A stretch of DNA of 64,000 nt, taken from positions 868,001 to 932,000 of the forward strand of contig NZ_CP047954.1 in assembly GCF_014279895.1 (NCBI RefSeq), in the 5' to 3' direction. The position numbers and the translations under genes were made by a program. Source of the stretch: Synechococcus sp. M16.1. GTDB taxonomy: Bacteria > Cyanobacteriota > Cyanobacteriia > PCC-6307 > Cyanobiaceae. This document shows, in pieces, positions 21,766 to 34,476 of this stretch. Under the pieces are notes generated by a model that did no database searches, was not told where the DNA came from, and saw nothing but the letters and a program-made list of their open reading frames with translations. The first letter of the stretch is position 1. The number at the start of each line of letters is the position of its first letter.

Positions 21766-22943
21766 CTGGAGCTGGTGTGAATCCTGCTGATCAGCGCTGG
21801 GGTTTCTGGCCGCTGCTGCCGCTCTACCCCTACGGCCGCCGCCGCACGCTGTTCAGTGAGCTGATCCCTGGTCAGCTCTGGAGCCTGGAGCAGCTGCAGG
21901 GTGTCTATTACGTGGCCGTGCCGGTGCGGCTCACCGTGGCCAAGGTGCCCGGTGGCTTGATGTTGGTGAACCCTCTGCCGCCCACCGGTGAGGTTCGCCA
22001 AGCCATTTCCGAGCTGGAACAACAGCACGGTCCGGTGCGCTCGATCGTGCTGCCCACCGCCTCTGGTTTGGAGCACAAGCTTCCCCTCGGTCCCCTGGCA
22101 CGCGCCTTCCCGGATGCGGACATCTGGGTGTGTCCGGGCCAGTGGAGTTTCCCGGTGCAGTTGCCACTGGCCTGGCTGGGTGTCCCGGCACGCCGCACCA
22201 AGGTGTTGTTCGACGATGGCGTCCCCCATAGCGATGTTTGTGCGTGGTTCTCCCTTGGACCGCTGGACCTTGGCGTGGGTCGTTTCCAGGAAGTCTCCTG
22301 TTTTCATCGCCCGTCGGGGGCTCTGTTGGTGACCGACGCCCTTGTGGGCATCAGTGCTGAACCCCCGGCCCTGTTCGATCTCGACCCAACGCCACTGTTG
22401 TTCCATGCCCGTGAACGGGGTGATGAACCCCTCATTGATTCAGCGGAAGCCCGCCGCCGTGGCTGGGCCCGGTTGGTGCTGTTTGCCTCCTATCTCCGGC
22501 CGGAACCGTTGGAGGTGCCAGAGCTGCCGGAGTTGCTGCGGGATGCGTTCAAGCCCGGGCTCCGCTCCCTTAAGGCCCACTTCGGCCTCTACCCCTTCCG
22601 TTGGAAGGCCGGTTGGCAGGCGGCTGCCGATGGCTTGATGGGCGAAGAAGCGCCCAGGCTGCAGGTGGCCCCAGTGCTCGAGCGGTTGGTGTTGCCAAGA
22701 GCCCAGGACGCCCTGTTGCGTTGGTTGGACGAGCTAAGCGGTCTGGCTGAGCTGCGCTGGTTGGTGCCGGCCCACTACAGCGCGCCAGTTACATTTACGT
22801 CCGAAACAGTGCAACAACTGCTCGCATCATTGCGACAGCGGGATTGGGCGCCAAGTTCAGAGAATTGGGAATTTTTGAGTTCCATTGATCAGCGTTTGCT
22901 GGATCTCGGCGTCGTGCCTGATCAGCCCGTGATCAAAGCTTGA
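21750..22943 (+). CDS. DUF4336 family protein
   Basis: 397 residues from the ATG at 21750. Characteristic blocks are RRTLFSELIPGQLWSLEQLQ, VRLTVAKVPGGLMLVNPLPP, SIVLPTASGLEHKLPLGPLA and the FPDADIWVCPGQWSFP motif. DUF4336 proteins have a metallo-beta-lactamase-like fold with degenerate metal sites; function unknown, common in cyanobacteria and plants. The start codon and upstream leader lie inside the island's right repeat, so the promoter may have been rebuilt by integration. Convergent with DUF760, overlapping by 11 bases. Confidence 0.85.
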   Translation: MGSVVAGAGVNPADQRWGFWPLLPLYPYGRRRTLFSELIPGQLWSLEQLQGVYYVAVPVRLTVAKVPGGLMLVNPLPPTGEVRQAISELEQQHGPVRSIVLPTASGLEHKLPLGPLARAFPDADIWVCPGQWSFPVQLPLAWLGVPARRTKVLFDDGVPHSDVCAWFSLGPLDLGVGRFQEVSCFHRPSGALLVTDALVGISAEPPALFDLDPTPLLFHARERGDEPLIDSAEARRRGWARLVLFASYLRPEPLEVPELPELLRDAFKPGLRSLKAHFGLYPFRWKAGWQAAADGLMGEEAPRLQVAPVLERLVLPRAQDALLRWLDELSGLAELRWLVPAHYSAPVTFTSETVQQLLASLRQRDWAPSSENWEFLSSIDQRLLDLGVVPDQPVIKA

Positions 22944-23286
22944 GTTCGTCTTCCGGCTCGATCGCCATCTGTTCGTCGGCGAACAGGGTTTCCTCGAGCT
23001 CCTTGCGCTGTTCCATCTGGCGCAGGAAATACCCGGTCATCATTGCTGAGGCCAACATGTTGGCGAGGTTGTCGCGATTCGCCGTCACCTTGACTTCAAA
23101 GTGCTCGCCAGGAAGCATTCCCAGTAGCCCCTGAACGTTGTGGCGAATGATGTCTTGAACATCGTTGCTTGCTGCCTTGGCGACCCGCTGCAGGGTGTCT
23201 GACGACTGCTCTTGCAGGTAGTGGATCAGGCTGTTCCCCGCGTGACCATCACTGTTGTCAGTTGTCAGGAACTCGGGGTTAAACAT
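22933..23286 (-). CDS. DUF760 family protein
   Basis: 117 residues. Starts MFNPEFLTTDNSDGHAGNSL and contains HYLQEQSSDTLQRVAKAASN, VQGLLGMLPGEHFEVKVTAN and NLANMLASAMMTGYFLRQME, the core of the cyanobacterial/plastid DUF760 family. Soluble and helical, acidic C-terminus. Function unknown. Its end overlaps the DUF4336 gene. Confidence 0.85.
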   Translation of the reverse strand: MFNPEFLTTDNSDGHAGNSLIHYLQEQSSDTLQRVAKAASNDVQDIIRHNVQGLLGMLPGEHFEVKVTANRDNLANMLASAMMTGYFLRQMEQRKELEETLFADEQMAIEPEDELKL

Positions 23287-23335
23287 TCGACTGTGATCTA
23301 CATCACGAACCTGACACTAACGCAAGGCATTGGAA

Positions 23336-23926
23336 TCAACCGCCATCGCTGCTTTCGGTGATCCGTAACGGACCGAACCTTTGTAGCGGCCAGTACCGCC
23401 AGACCGCCGTGCCCAGAACATTGGTTTCCGGCAGTGATCCCCAGAGGTGGGAATCAAGGCTGGCATTGCGGTTGTCCCCCATCACCCACAACTGATCCGC
23501 CGGCACGGTGATCGGGGCCATGGCGTAGTTGATCGGTTCCGCCAGCCAAGGTTCTGTAGCTGGTTCGCCGTTGCGGAACAGCTTGCCGTCGTGCACGTTC
23601 AGCTGATCGCCAGGAAGCCCCACCACCCGCTTGATCAACGCAGCTGATGCGTCATAGCCAGCGGCCACGAGCTGCTCCGGCGGAGCGAACACCACCACAT
23701 CGCCCCGGTGCAGATGGCCGTGGCGGCTGCGTGCCAGACGGGGCCTCACCTTTTCCACGAGGATGCGGTCCTGCAGCTGCAGGGTGGGCAGCATCGAGCC
23801 GGAGGGAATCCAGCGTGGTTCCACCACCAGCCAGCGCAGTAGCAGTGCCAGCAGTGCCCAAAGAATCAGATTGCGCCAGAAGCCCTTGCTGTCTTCTCCT
23901 GGAGCGGGTGTCGTGGGTTGGGTCAT
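23336..23926 (-). CDS. lepB: Type I signal peptidase
   Basis: 196 residues. One N-terminal membrane anchor (ILWALLALLLRWLVVEP), then box B with the catalytic Ser (IPSGSMLPTL), box D with the general-base Lys (LIKRVVGLPGD) and box E (MGDNRNASLDSHLWGSLP). Cleaves signal peptides of exported and thylakoid-lumen proteins at the membrane surface. I chose the ATG at 23926 over a long upstream extension that overlaps menD. It is divergent from menD, sharing a promoter region of under 60 bases. Confidence 0.93.
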   Translation of the reverse strand: MTQPTTPAPGEDSKGFWRNLILWALLALLLRWLVVEPRWIPSGSMLPTLQLQDRILVEKVRPRLARSRHGHLHRGDVVVFAPPEQLVAAGYDASAALIKRVVGLPGDQLNVHDGKLFRNGEPATEPWLAEPINYAMAPITVPADQLWVMGDNRNASLDSHLWGSLPETNVLGTAVWRYWPLQRFGPLRITESSDGG

Positions 23927-23983
23927 CGTTGACCGAAGATCACACCAGCCTGGCCTGCTGCACTGACCATCGCTCGCGCCAAT

Positions 23984-25678
23984 TTGCAGGCCGCCCTCAC
24001 CCTGCTTGAGGCGTTGTGCCTCCAGGGGCTGAAGCAGCTGGTGCTCTGCCCCGGCAGCCGTTCCGGCCCCCTGGCAACAGCGGCGGGCGTGCTGGCGTCC
24101 CAGGCGAAGCTGCAGTTGGTCACAGCGATCGATGAGCGCTCGGCCGCCTTTCTGGCTCTCGGCATGGCGACCGCCCATGGACGTGCCGTGGCGGTGGTCA
24201 CCACCTCCGGCACCGCGGTGGCCAACCTGCTACCCGCTGCGGTGGAGGCGGACCGCTCCTGTCAGCCCTTGCTGCTGCTCACAGCAGATCGCCCCGCCCG
24301 GCTCAAAAACTGCGGTGCCAACCAGACCGTCAATCAGGAATCCTTTCTGCTCTCGGCCTGCCGCTGGTTCGGCAGTGGAGCGGGGGCAGGTGTCCATGCC
24401 CAGTCAAACGATGCCCTCAACGCCCTGGCGGTTCAGGCCTGGCAGCAAGCCCAGGGCGCAGGCACTGAGCCGCCAGGACCGGTTCACCTCAACATGCCCT
24501 TCGAAGAGCCGCTGCACACCACTCTCGAGCAGCAGCAACAGCTGGTTTCGGGTGCATGTTCAACCGTGGCTTGCCCTGAGCATTCGGCCGAGATTGGGCC
24601 TGCGCCTCACCTCGATCCCGAGCGCCCGGGGGTTGTCATTGCTGGCCCCTGGCGTGGACTCACGCCTTCCTTGGAGGCATATCAACAGGCGCTGCATCGC
24701 TGGCTGAACCTCAGCGGTTGGCCTCTGCTGGCCGATCCCCTGGCAGCTCTGGCTTCTGAGTGCCCCAACCGCATCGAGCACTGGGAGCTGCAGCTTGATC
24801 GGCTGAATCTCCCTGACGATGCTCAGCTGCTGCGGCTTGGGCCGATGCCCGCAAGCCGGCGGTTGGAGGCCTGGCTTCAGCAGCATCAGGGCCCCCAACT
24901 GTTGATCACCGAAGGGGATTCAAGGCCGCTGGATCCCTTGCAGACGGCCCGCCAATGGTCGGGGGGCATGGCCGCCTGGATTGCCAAACAGCCCGTTCTC
25001 GATCAGCAGAGCAAGCCGTCGGTTGGGACCAATGACCTTTCACGGTGGCTTGAGACCCATCTGCCCTTGAGCGGCGCAGTCAATGAGCCCGCTCTGGCCT
25101 ACTGGCTTCCCCAGCTCCTGCCGGAGCGGTTGCCGGTGATGCTGGCCGCCAGTTCGCCGGTGCGCGACTGGTTGACCTGGGGTGGCCCAGTCAGCGGCCG
25201 TCACCGATGCTTCAGCTTCCGCGGGGCCTCGGGAATTGACGGCACCTTGTCCCTCGCCATGGGTCTGGCGACGAATCTCGGTCCGCTGGCTCTGGTGACC
25301 GGGGATCTGGCGCTGCTGCACGACAGCAACGGCTGGCTGCATGCCTCGTCCGCTGCGGAAGCTCCGCCATTGCTGGTGCTGCTGATCGACAACGGGGGCG
25401 GCGGCATTTTCCAGCAGTTGCCCATCGCTACACGGGCCTTCGAATCACTCTTCGCGATGCCCCAGCAGGTGGATCCCCTGGCCTTGGCGGCGGCCCATGG
25501 TGTGCCTGGTCGCCAGGTGGCCTGTTTGGACGACCTGGAGGAGGCTTTGGCCTGGGGCTTGTCGCAGCAGCGTCCGGTGTTGTTGCGCTTGTGCACCGAC
25601 CGTGAACGTGATGCCGCCCTGCGTCAGCAGCTGCGCGCCGCTGCTCAGAATGAACGCACCGAGCTCGGAACCCGATGA
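23984..25678 (+). CDS. menD: 2-succinyl-5-enolpyruvyl-6-hydroxy-3-cyclohexene-1-carboxylate synthase
   Basis: About 564 residues; ThDP-dependent enzyme joining isochorismate and 2-oxoglutarate in phylloquinone (vitamin K1) synthesis for photosystem I. Visible are [28 protein letters not shown] (with the catalytic Glu region), [14 protein letters not shown], and the ThDP/Mg block [12 protein letters not shown] ... IDNGGGGIF. The only canonical start is a TTG at 23984; a CTG at 23963 would add seven residues (MTIARAN) and give a more usual N-terminus. The stop overlaps menB (ATGA). Confidence 0.93.
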   Translation: MQAALTLLEALCLQGLKQLVLCPGSRSGPLATAAGVLASQAKLQLVTAIDERSAAFLALGMATAHGRAVAVVTTSGTAVANLLPAAVEADRSCQPLLLLTADRPARLKNCGANQTVNQESFLLSACRWFGSGAGAGVHAQSNDALNALAVQAWQQAQGAGTEPPGPVHLNMPFEEPLHTTLEQQQQLVSGACSTVACPEHSAEIGPAPHLDPERPGVVIAGPWRGLTPSLEAYQQALHRWLNLSGWPLLADPLAALASECPNRIEHWELQLDRLNLPDDAQLLRLGPMPASRRLEAWLQQHQGPQLLITEGDSRPLDPLQTARQWSGGMAAWIAKQPVLDQQSKPSVGTNDLSRWLETHLPLSGAVNEPALAYWLPQLLPERLPVMLAASSPVRDWLTWGGPVSGRHRCFSFRGASGIDGTLSLAMGLATNLGPLALVTGDLALLHDSNGWLHASSAAEAPPLLVLLIDNGGGGIFQQLPIATRAFESLFAMPQQVDPLALAAAHGVPGRQVACLDDLEEALAWGLSQQRPVLLRLCTDRERDAALRQQLRAAAQNERTELGTR

Positions 25679-26544
25679 GTGACATGCGTCAGGTGCTCCC
25701 CGGTGCGCCAACAGCGCAATGGACACCGTGGGGCACCTATCAGGACATCCTCGTGGACCGTTGCGCGGACGGCCTGGCTCGCGTGGCCATCAACCGCCCC
25801 GCCAAGCGCAATGCCTTCCGTCCGCAGACGGTGATGGAGCTCTGTGATGCCTTCACGCGCATCCGGGATGACCGTGACATCGGTGTGGTGCTGTTCACGG
25901 GGGTTGGCCCGGCTCCTGATGGTGGATATGCCTTCTGTTCCGGCGGTGATCAGAGTGTTCGTGGCGATGGTGGTTACGTCGGTGAGGACGGCCTGCCGCG
26001 CTTGAACGTGCTGGATCTGCAGCGCATCATCCGCAGCTTGCCCAAGGTGGTGATCGCTCTGGTGGCGGGCTATGCGATGGGCGGCGGCCAGGTGCTGCAT
26101 CTGCTCTGCGACCTCAGCCTTGCCGCCGACAACGCCGTGTTTGGCCAGACCGGACCCAAGGTCGGCAGTTTTGATGGCGGCTTTGGTTCGGGCTATCTGG
26201 CTCGTGTGGTCGGCCAGCGCAAAGCGCGCGAGATCTGGTTTCTCTGCCGCCGTTATGGCGCCCAGGCGGCCCTGGAGATGGGGCTCGTTAATGCCGTGGT
26301 GCCGTTGGATCAGTTGGAGGCGGAGGGGGTGCGTTGGGCCCGGGAGGTGCTGCAGCACAGCCCCACGGCCATCCGTTGCCTCAAGGCCGCATTCAATGCC
26401 GAAACCGATGGCCTTGCCGGGATTCAGGAGCTGGCCGGCAATGCCACCCATCTCTTTTATCGAACCGAAGAAGCCGTGGAAGGCCGCAATGCCTTCCTTG
26501 AGAAGCGGTCTCCGGATTTTTCCGAGACAGGCTGGTTACCCTGA
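25675..26544 (+). CDS. menB: 1,4-dihydroxy-2-naphthoyl-CoA synthase
   Basis: 289 residues, crotonase fold. [20 protein letters not shown] is the first substrate-binding loop, [15 protein letters not shown] the oxyanion/loop region typical of MenB, and [20 protein letters not shown] and [18 protein letters not shown] the later conserved blocks. Ring closure of o-succinylbenzoyl-CoA in phylloquinone synthesis. Coupled to menD by ATGA overlap. Confidence 0.95.
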   Translation: MSDMRQVLPGAPTAQWTPWGTYQDILVDRCADGLARVAINRPAKRNAFRPQTVMELCDAFTRIRDDRDIGVVLFTGVGPAPDGGYAFCSGGDQSVRGDGGYVGEDGLPRLNVLDLQRIIRSLPKVVIALVAGYAMGGGQVLHLLCDLSLAADNAVFGQTGPKVGSFDGGFGSGYLARVVGQRKAREIWFLCRRYGAQAALEMGLVNAVVPLDQLEAEGVRWAREVLQHSPTAIRCLKAAFNAETDGLAGIQELAGNATHLFYRTEEAVEGRNAFLEKRSPDFSETGWLP

Positions 26545-26549
26545 CGGGA

Positions 26550-27095
26550 ATGCTTCCTCTCCCCCCGCCGGAACCGCTGGCCCTGCTGCAGGCGGCGGCT
26601 GAGGATTCCGTGACGGCAGACCTGGCTTCACTGCCTCAGGATCTGCGGAGCAACAGCAGTCGCCATGTGGTGATGTTGCGCGGCCGTCGCCGTGTCTTTC
26701 TGCTCGACAACGGCAGGCTGCGCAACGCCTTTCCGGTGGCCATCGGAATGCCCGGCTGGGAAACCCCCACCGGACGCTTTGAAGTGCTTCAGAAGATCCC
26801 CAATCCGGTGTGGGTGCATCCGGTGAGTGGTGAGCGGGTGGCGTAACAGGGGGCCAACAATCCCTTGGGCAGCCACTGGATCGCCTTCCATCGCGATTGC
26901 CGCGGCCGTGATGCCCATGACGGCGATGCCTGGATCACCATCAAGGGATGCACCACCACGGGGTTCCATGGCACCCCCCACCGCTGGACGGTGGGACGGT
27001 CCGTTTCTCATGGCTGCGTGCGGCTTTACAACGAGGATGTGCGTGCCCTGTATCGCCAGGTGTCGCTTGGAACTCAGGTGACGGTTCTTCCCTGA
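26550..27095 (+). pseudogene. L,D-transpeptidase (YkuD) split by an in-frame TAA
   Basis: The frame starts at 26550, runs 98 codons (VVMLRGRRRVFLLDNGRLRN, GWETPTGRFEVLQKIPNPVW), stops at TAA 26844-26846, and continues without shift: NNPLGSHWIAFHRDCRGRDA, then the catalytic block SVSHGCVRLYNEDV with the active Cys, to 27095. Without the TAA it would be a 180-residue YkuD enzyme that cross-links peptidoglycan by L,D-transpeptidation. One base change (e.g. CAA, AAA or GAA to TAA) suffices. No other damage is seen, so the change is recent, or a sequencing error. Confidence 0.75.
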
Positions 27096-27147
27096 CGGAA
27101 CAGATTCCTAAATTCCCCTTAAAGTCGCCGCGCCAACGCCGATCTGA

Positions 27148-29461
<2,314 letters not shown>

Positions 29462-29465
<4 letters not shown>

Positions 29466-30811
29466 CCCTGACGCTGCGTCAGCTGCTTGATGCCTGGGGA
29501 ACGCCGCAGGGCGGCAGCTTTGAACCCAATGCCCCTGTGGGACGGGTCTGCACCGACAGCCGACAGCTTCAGCCGGGTGATTTTTTTGTCCCCCTGGTGG
29601 GCGAGCGCTTCGATGGTCATCACTTTCTTGCCCAACTGCCTGAACACAAGGTTCAGGCTGCTGTTGTGAGCCGCAGCTGGACTGAAACGTTGCCTTCGGG
29701 CCTGTTGCATTGGCGGGTGGACGACACACTGCTGGCCTATCAACAGCTGGCCTTGCTGCATCGCCGTGCCCTGGCCAAGCCTCTGGTGGCGGTGACGGGC
29801 TCAGCCGGCAAAACCACAACCCGGGAGTTGATTCGAGCGGCATTGGCTCCGCTGGGAGCGATTCAGGCCAGCGAAGGCAACAACAACAACGATGTCGGCG
29901 TTCCCCTCACCGTTCTGGGCGCCACCGCAGCTGATGCGGCTCTGGTGATTGAGATGGGCATGCGGGGGCCTGGGGAGATCGAGCGTCTCTCCCGCTGCAC
30001 CGAGCCGGATCATGCGGTGATCACCAACATCGGCACGGCCCACATCGGTCGTCTCGGCAGCCGTGAAGCGATTGCAGCGGCCAAATGTGAAATCACGGCT
30101 GGGTTGCATCCGAAGGGAACCGTGGTGATTCCCGCCGGTGATCCCCTGCTGGAGTCGGCTTTGGCGGCGGTGTGGTCCGGCCGCGTGCTGCGCGTGCGCC
30201 TGGCTGACGATCCCGAGGTCGAATCCGATCTGGTTGGAGACATCAACGGCGACCAGTTGCTGATCGATGCGGATCGTCTCCCGCTACAGCTGGAGGGACG
30301 CCACAACGCCCGCAACCTGCTCTTGGCCGTCGCTGTTGCAGACCAGTTGGGCGTGTCCCGCAAGGCGTTGCAAGGCATGCAGGTGACGGTGCCGGGCGGA
30401 CGCAACCGACGCCTTCAGCAGGGTGGTTTGACACTCCTCGATGAGACCTACAACGCCTCGCCTGAGGCGGTGTTGGCGGCTCTTGAGCTGCTGGCGGCGC
30501 AACCGGGGCGACGTTTTGCCGTGTTGGGGACCATGCTCGAGCTTGGGGAGCGCAGCCTGGAGCTGCATCAGGAGGTTGCCGCCCGCGCCGTGCATCTGGG
30601 CCTGGATGGTCTGGTGCTGGTGGATGGCGGTGCGGAGGGCAAGGCGATGGCTGAAGTGGCGGCTCCCCTGCCCCACCTGCAGCTGGTGTCGCATCCCGAA
30701 GACGCCGCAGCGCCCCTGGCCGCCTGGCTGAACTCCGGTGATGTTTTGCTGCTCAAGGCCAGCCGCGGTGTCGCCCTGGAACGGTTGATTCCGCTGTTGC
30801 CACGCCTCTGA
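29462..30811 (+). CDS. murF: UDP-N-acetylmuramoyl-tripeptide--D-alanyl-D-alanine ligase
   Basis: 449 residues, Mur ligase family. The N-terminal domain DSRQLQPGDFFVPLVGERFD contacts the UDP-sugar, VAVTGSAGKTTTRELI is the ATP P-loop, EGNNNNDVGVPLTVL and IEMGMRGPGEIERLS belong to the central domain, and LDETYNASPEAVLAAL to the C-terminal domain. Adds D-Ala-D-Ala to complete the cytoplasmic peptidoglycan pentapeptide. Coupled to the preceding gene (ATGA), convergent with glmU (10 bases). Confidence 0.95.
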
Positions 30812-30821
30812 AAAGGCTGGA

Positions 30822-32174
30822 CTAAACCTTTCGTTCCGCCCAGGCGTCCTTGGTCATCTGGCGGGCGCGACCGATTGCCAGGGCGCCATCCGCCACATCC
30901 TTGGTGATCGTTGACCCGGCACCGATGGTGGCGCGTTCACCGACGTTGATGGGGGCCACCAGCACGGAATTGGCACCGGTTTTGCTGTTGCTGCCGATCA
31001 CGGTGCGGTGCTTGTTCACCCCGTCGTAGTTGGCGGTGATGGTTCCGGCCCCCACGTTGACCTTCTCCCCCAGTTGGGCGTCGCCGATGTAGCTGAGGTG
31101 GTTCACCTTGGTGCCAGCCCCCAGCTGGCTTTTCTTCACCTCCACAAAGTTGCCGATGCGGCAGCCATCACCGACATCAGCGGCCGGCCGCAGGTGAGCA
31201 AAGGGACCGATGGCAACGTCATTGCCGACGTTGGCCTCTCGCACCACAGAGTGCACCACACTGACATTGGTCCCAACCGACGCGTCCTCGATCAGGCTGC
31301 CGGGGCCGATCCGGGAGTTGTCGCCGACCACGCAACGGCCGCGGAAGTGGGTTTGCGGTTCGATCACCACATCGCGGCCGAAACTGCAGCCTTCGCTGAG
31401 GGTGCAGCTTTCGGGATCAACGAAGGTGACCCCTTCATCCATCCAGTGGTGGCGCAACCGTTGCTGCAGCAGGGCTTCGCACTGGGCCAGTTGCCGCCGG
31501 TTGTTGATGCCGTTCACCTCATCGGCATCGGCCACCTCCAGGTGCATGGCCTTCGGCAGCATCGCCACCGTGTCGGTGAGATAGAGCTCCCCCTGATCGT
31601 TGTCGGTGCTGAGCTTCGGCAGAACGTTGGCCAGGGCTGTCCAGTTGAAGCAGTAGATCCCGGCGTTGGTGAGGTTGTTGCTGCGTTGCTCGTCTGTGCA
31701 ATCGCGATGCTCAATGATGCTGCTCACCTGGCCCTCGGCATCGGCGAACACACGCCCGTAACCGGTGGGATTCTCGAGCCGTGCCGTCAGCAGGGTGACA
31801 TCGGCACCGCTGGCCCGGTGCTGTTGCACCAATGCGTCGACGGTTTCACGTCGCAGCAGCGGTACATCGCCGTTGAGCACGAGCAGTTCCCCTTCAAAGC
31901 CCTGCAGCGATGGGACCAGCTGTTGCACCGCATGGCCCGTGCCGTTCTGGGGCTGCTGCAGAACAAATTCCAGGCCTCCGAGCGGTGCCAGCTGCTGCTC
32001 CACCCGTTCGGCTTGATGCCCAACGATCAGCAGCCGCCGTTCCGGTTTCAGGTTGCCGGCACTGGCGAGCACCCGTTCCACCAGGGTGGCTCCCGCCAGC
32101 GGTTGGAGCACTTTTGGGAGTGCGCTCTTCATGCGGGTGCCTTTTCCAGCGGCCAGTACGGCTACGGCAAGCAT
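30822..32174 (-). CDS. glmU: Bifunctional GlcNAc-1-P uridyltransferase / glucosamine-1-P acetyltransferase
   Basis: 450 residues. The N-terminal domain has the nucleotidyltransferase signature [20 protein letters not shown], then [20 protein letters not shown], and [12 protein letters not shown]. From about residue 250 there are left-handed beta-helix hexapeptide repeats (ENVxIGP-like [36 protein letters not shown]) and the acetyltransferase end [20 protein letters not shown]. Makes UDP-GlcNAc for peptidoglycan and lipopolysaccharide. Convergent with murF; its product feeds the pathway MurF completes. Confidence 0.95.
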   Translation of the reverse strand: MLAVAVLAAGKGTRMKSALPKVLQPLAGATLVERVLASAGNLKPERRLLIVGHQAERVEQQLAPLGGLEFVLQQPQNGTGHAVQQLVPSLQGFEGELLVLNGDVPLLRRETVDALVQQHRASGADVTLLTARLENPTGYGRVFADAEGQVSSIIEHRDCTDEQRSNNLTNAGIYCFNWTALANVLPKLSTDNDQGELYLTDTVAMLPKAMHLEVADADEVNGINNRRQLAQCEALLQQRLRHHWMDEGVTFVDPESCTLSEGCSFGRDVVIEPQTHFRGRCVVGDNSRIGPGSLIEDASVGTNVSVVHSVVREANVGNDVAIGPFAHLRPAADVGDGCRIGNFVEVKKSQLGAGTKVNHLSYIGDAQLGEKVNVGAGTITANYDGVNKHRTVIGSNSKTGANSVLVAPINVGERATIGAGSTITKDVADGALAIGRARQMTKDAWAERKV

Positions 32175-32210
32175 GCGGAGCGAGGGGAAGACGGGCGGAA
32201 TCTACCGGGC

Positions 32211-33146
32211 TCAGGACGGACTGTCCTTGCGCCAGCGCCTTTGCCAGACATTGGTGGGTTCATAACCGCAATGCTCCTGTTCAAGGCGGCGGCGCTCAAG
32301 GATGTCTTCAGCTGTGGCGTTGCCCTGGGGATCACGAAATGGCACGGCCGCCCGGGTCTGCAGGTGTTCCCACTCCATCGCCGAGAGCTGGCGCCAACCG
32401 GGGCCGTCCAGAGGACAGGCGGCGTCAGCAGGCGTGGCCATGGTGCCGCTGCTCCATCCCACCCGTTCGCCCGGGGCCGGCAACAGGGAATACAGGCTCA
32501 ATCCCGCCCGCTTCAGGCTGCCCCGCACCGCGGCGGAACGGCTGTAGGTGAGCAACCGTCCCTGCGGAGCCAAGCGCTGCGCCAGCGCTCCCAGGAATTC
32601 CTCGCTCCACAGTTCCGGGCAACGCTGGGGGGAAAAGGCGTCCAACAGCACCAGATCAAAGCGAACGGGCTCGGGAATCTCCTGGAGCATCGATCGGGCA
32701 TCGCCCCAGAGCTGGATCCCTTGGCTGTTGGGTTCTTGCCAGTTGTTGGGTTCTTTCCAGCAGCCGTGGTCGCGAATGGCTTCAAGCTTCGCCAGCACAG
32801 AGGCTGACCAGAGGGATTGGAAACTTGCCTGCTCCAAGGCTTGTTCCAAGGGCCGGCGGTCCAGCTCAAGCCCCCACCACTGCAGCTTCGGCCCTGCCGT
32901 CGGCAAGGCTTCCAGCACAGCGGCCGTGTTGTAGCCGAGCCCCAGGCACACGTCCAGGATCCTTAAATCAGAGCCGCTGCTGAAGCGCTGCAGCTCAGCG
33001 GGTTGGACGAACTTGGCCCGGGCCTCATTCAGGGCTCCCGCCGAGTTGTGAAAGGCCTCGCCGAAGTGATCGCTGTGCAGGCTGAAGCTGCCATCCGCCG
33101 TCGGATAGACGTGGAGCGCACCGAGCTCAGCAGCGGAGCCGTTCAA
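32211..33146 (-). CDS. MnmC-like tRNA U34 methyltransferase (methylase domain only)
   Basis: 311 residues. SAM-binding [20 protein letters not shown] (motif I), [20 protein letters not shown], characteristic of the DUF752/MnmC methylase, and a final NVWQRRW segment. It lacks the FAD oxidase domain of the bifunctional E. coli MnmC, so it would methylate an aminomethyl-uridine made elsewhere. It begins 20 bases inside the end of aroA and is probably co-transcribed with it. A short repeated EPNNWQEPN insertion occurs near residue 145. Confidence 0.8.
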   Translation of the reverse strand: MNGSAAELGALHVYPTADGSFSLHSDHFGEAFHNSAGALNEARAKFVQPAELQRFSSGSDLRILDVCLGLGYNTAAVLEALPTAGPKLQWWGLELDRRPLEQALEQASFQSLWSASVLAKLEAIRDHGCWKEPNNWQEPNSQGIQLWGDARSMLQEIPEPVRFDLVLLDAFSPQRCPELWSEEFLGALAQRLAPQGRLLTYSRSAAVRGSLKRAGLSLYSLLPAPGERVGWSSGTMATPADAACPLDGPGWRQLSAMEWEHLQTRAAVPFRDPQGNATAEDILERRRLEQEHCGYEPTNVWQRRWRKDSPS

Positions 33147-34452
33147 GTTCGTCCCAGAACGAGGGATACGACACGGCTGCAGCTTCGCTTCTCGCCAGGC
33201 TCGAGTTGCCGTCGGCGAGCATGGCCGCCACGCCGAGGCTCATCGCCACCCGGTGATCGGTTTCGCTGTCCAGCACGGCTCCCTTGAGCGGTCGACCGCC
33301 GCGGATGGTCATGCCGTCCTCATGCTCATCAATGTCGGCACCCATGGCCTTGAGCTGACGCGCCATCACCGCCAGCCGATCGGTTTCCTTCACCCGCAGT
33401 TCAGACGCTCCACTGATCCGGCTTTCGCCCTCGCAAAAACAGGCGGCGACGCTGAGGATCGGCACTTCATCCACGAGGCGGGGCATGATCTGCTCGCCGA
33501 AGTTGAAGGGCTTCAATGGGCCGTGGGTCACCCGCAGATCGCCCACCGGTTCGCCCGCCACGTCGCGGGGGTTGAGCACCTCGATCCGGGCACCCATCTG
33601 CTCCAGCACCTCCAGGATCCCGGTGCGTGTTGGATTCAGCCCCACGTTTTCGATGGTGAGATCGGCACCTGGAATCAGGGCTCCAGCCACAAGCCAGAAG
33701 GCCGCCGAGCTGATGTCACCAGGGACCACCACGTTCTGGCCCTGCAGGGTGGCGCCGGGACGCACGCTGATGTGCCGTCCCATTTCGCCGCCAACGGTGA
33801 GATCAGCACCGAAGGCCTTCAGCATCCGCTCGCTGTGATCACGGGACTGGGCCGGTTCGATCACCGTGGTCGGGCTCTCGGCCGTGAGCGCAGCCAGAAG
33901 CAGGGCTGATTTCACCTGAGCACTGGCCACGGGCGTGCCGATCACCGTTCCTTTCAGCTGGCGCCCCTGCACCGCTAGCGGCGCCAGGTTGCCCCCATCA
34001 CGGCCACGCACTTCCGCACCCATTGAGGCCAACGGTTGGCCCACCCGACGCATCGGGCGGCGGCGCAGGGAGGCATCGCCATCCAGCACGAAGTGGCGAC
34101 CGTCGCGGCCCGCCAGCAGGCCCAGCATCAGTCGCATCGTGGTGCCGGAGTTGCCGCAGTCGAGCACTTCTGCTGGCTCCTGCAATCCGTCCAGGCCAAC
34201 CCCTTCAACGGTGACGATGCCGCCATCGGTGATCGGGCTGATGCTGACGCCCATCGCCCGCAGGCAGGCGGCGGTGCTCAGGGGGTCTTCGGCCGGGAGC
34301 AGACCATCAATGGTTGTGGTGCCCTCTGCGATGGCGCCGAACAGCAGCGATCGGTGCGAGATTGATTTATCGCCTGGAACCTTCACCCGTCCCTGGAGGG
34401 TTCCTCCGGCCTTGAGCTCACGAGGGTCGTCGGATTGGCCTGTGCCGCTCAA
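33127..34452 (-). CDS. aroA: 3-phosphoshikimate 1-carboxyvinyltransferase (EPSP synthase)
   Basis: 441 residues. [17 protein letters not shown] binds shikimate-3-phosphate, [17 protein letters not shown] and the [17 protein letters not shown] region are family hallmarks, and [20 protein letters not shown] with [17 protein letters not shown] lie in the C-terminal domain. Sixth step of the shikimate pathway; target of glyphosate. The Gly-Asn-Ser-Gly-Thr loop is of the common pattern. Overlaps the following methyltransferase gene by 20 bases. Confidence 0.95.
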   Translation of the reverse strand: MSGTGQSDDPRELKAGGTLQGRVKVPGDKSISHRSLLFGAIAEGTTTIDGLLPAEDPLSTAACLRAMGVSISPITDGGIVTVEGVGLDGLQEPAEVLDCGNSGTTMRLMLGLLAGRDGRHFVLDGDASLRRRPMRRVGQPLASMGAEVRGRDGGNLAPLAVQGRQLKGTVIGTPVASAQVKSALLLAALTAESPTTVIEPAQSRDHSERMLKAFGADLTVGGEMGRHISVRPGATLQGQNVVVPGDISSAAFWLVAGALIPGADLTIENVGLNPTRTGILEVLEQMGARIEVLNPRDVAGEPVGDLRVTHGPLKPFNFGEQIMPRLVDEVPILSVAACFCEGESRISGASELRVKETDRLAVMARQLKAMGADIDEHEDGMTIRGGRPLKGAVLDSETDHRVAMSLGVAAMLADGNSSLARSEAAAVSYPSFWDELERLRC

Positions 34453-34476
34453 GGTTGTTTCGTCGTTGGGCTGATC

